Shown here piece after piece: positions 23,116 to 23,703 of a stretch of 23,703 bases of DNA; the first letter of the stretch is position 1; every line of letters starts with the position of its first letter. The notes under the pieces are model-generated. The model was not told the origin of the DNA, did not search any database, and saw only the letters and a list, made by a program, of their open reading frames with translations. A program made the translations under genes and the position numbers. Origin of the DNA: G021776435 sp046756245 (GTDB lineage Bacteria > Pseudomonadota > Alphaproteobacteria > Caulobacterales > Parvularculaceae); the NCBI GenBank assembly GCA_046756245.1, contig JBHHVZ010000043.1, forward strand, positions 1-23,703. Direction: 5' to 3'.

Positions 23116-23511
23116 ATGAACGGCTTTACGATCGCCTCAAGCATTGAAGGGCGGTCCCGGCGATTTTTCGTATTCGCGGACCATGCTTCAAACTGTATGC
23201 CGAACGAATTTGGGCGGCTCGGCCTGCCCGATGATATTTTGGAGACCCATATCGCCTGGGACCCGGGCGCCGGCGCCCTGACGCGACGGCTCGCGGAAAA
23301 GCTCGACGCGCCGGGCCTCTTATGCGGGTTCTCGCGGTTGCTGATCGATCCCAACCGGTCGCGCGATCGAGCCGATCTGGTGCTCGAGGCAAGCGACATG
23401 ATTCCCGTGCTGCTCGACTACGAGATCTTGATTGCCGGACACCGGTATCATATCGGTGCTCTGCGGCGCGAAGACAAACAAAACACGCGCAGGATAATCG
23501 AATTACTCTGA
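23116..23511 (+). CDS. N-formylglutamate amidohydrolase family, N-terminal half only
   Basis: Residues 16-97 of this 131-residue product match the N-terminal half of N-formylglutamate amidohydrolases: VFADHASNCMPNEFGRLGLP, THIAWDPGAGALTRRLAEKL, FSRLLIDPNRSRD and EASDMIPV. The family is usually about twice as long. After residue 97 the expected Pro-Gly-Asn turn is missing, and the tail ILIAGHRYHIGALRRE may be an eroded version of the later R...PYH segment. I found no continuation in other frames before the next gene. It starts 75 bases after the ligase fusion. AAGGA is almost directly against the ATG, an unusual spacing. It could be a decayed gene or a minimal divergent form. The family enzyme frees glutamate from an N-acyl group. 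Confidence 0.7.
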   Translation: MNGFTIASSIEGRSRRFFVFADHASNCMPNEFGRLGLPDDILETHIAWDPGAGALTRRLAEKLDAPGLLCGFSRLLIDPNRSRDRADLVLEASDMIPVLLDYEILIAGHRYHIGALRREDKQNTRRIIELL

Positions 23512-23568
23512 TGCGAGACCAATATCTGATGGGCTACAATTGCATGTAGGGCCGATTTTGGACTGCCA

Positions 23569-23703
23569 ATGATGTGGGTTTTTGGTTACGGTTCGCTCCT
23601 AAATGTGCCAACCGGTGAAGGGCGCACTAATATTAGGCGTGGTCAAATGAAAGGGTGGACCCGCCAATGGCGGCATACCGTCTTGACGCGCGGTGGAAGA
23701 ATT
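23569..23703 (+). CDS. Gamma-glutamylcyclotransferase family protein (partial, runs off the window)
   Basis: The first 45 codons read MMWVFGYGSLLN, then an insertion-tolerant stretch, then MKGWTRQWRHTVLTRGGRI. FGYGSLL is the substrate-binding signature of the gamma-glutamylcyclotransferase/ChaC/AIG2-like fold. The LKGWxRxWxH-type segment that follows is also typical of the family. Such enzymes release 5-oxoproline from gamma-glutamyl compounds. The catalytic Glu lies beyond the window. The gene starts 57 bases after the amidohydrolase stop on the same strand, so the three genes are probably one operon. The first of two adjacent ATG codons is used here; the second is equally possible. Confidence 0.78.
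   Translation, partial: MMWVFGYGSLLNVPTGEGRTNIRRGQMKGWTRQWRHTVLTRGGRI

Noticed and set aside
23400..23568. Frameshift explaining the short amidohydrolase
   Set aside because: None of the other frames between residue 97 and the next gene reads as the missing half of the family, so loss of sequence is more likely than a simple frameshift.

Overview
The window reads as chromosome of a GC-rich alphaproteobacterium. The evidence is the codon choice, the TonB receptor with a LacI regulator in the style of Caulobacter and related heterotrophs, leaderless or weak-SD starts, and an intergenic palindromic repeat of a type I associate with Alphaproteobacteria. A placement near the Hyphomonadales/Parvularculales is only a guess. 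I saw no tRNA, rRNA, CRISPR array, insertion sequence or prophage gene.

Layout. (1) 5-3756, minus strand: a TonB-dependent outer-membrane receptor followed by a LacI-family repressor. Both genes are preceded by the same 14-bp operator-like sequence. (2) 4129-14080: a copper/silver detoxification island. On the minus strand, in transcription order, are a small Cys-rich exported protein, cusC, cusB, cusA, an unusual DUF2231/His-rich/NTF2-like membrane protein, and the P1B ATPase copA. The csoR sensor lies divergently on the plus strand. Near-identical CsoR-type operators sit inside the csoR/efflux divergent promoter and inside a separate copA promoter. (3) 14508-16441, plus: two overlapping genes that fit 4-hydroxyproline breakdown (DapA-family deaminase and 4-hydroxyproline epimerase), with a GTATAC palindrome upstream. 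They are followed by a ROK sugar kinase (16532-17434) and a lipoprotein carrying a SAM-methyltransferase fold (17514-18248). (4) 18461-20432, minus: an electron-transfer group made of a c-type cytochrome with a long Glu/Ala/Lys/Gly repeat, a second small cytochrome c and a Tat-exported high-potential iron-sulfur protein. (5) 20644-23703, plus: a roughly 800-residue fusion of a tubulin-tyrosine-ligase-like ATP-grasp ligase, a PqqD-like peptide-binding domain and a degenerate HprK-like domain. It is followed by half of an N-formylglutamate amidohydrolase and the start of a gamma-glutamylcyclotransferase.

How the parts work together. The copper genes form a standard sensor-plus-export circuit: CsoR releases DNA on Cu(I), CopA moves Cu(I) across the inner membrane, and CusCBA expels it through the outer membrane. 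The small Cys-rich protein and the DUF2231 fusion are less familiar accessories. The last region is the best candidate for an undescribed system. Its three genes combine amino-acid ligation, a peptide-recognition module and two enzymes that act on glutamate amide bonds, which suggests a peptide or protein glutamylation (or related RiPP-like) pathway. Substrate and product are not visible in the window, so this remains a hypothesis.
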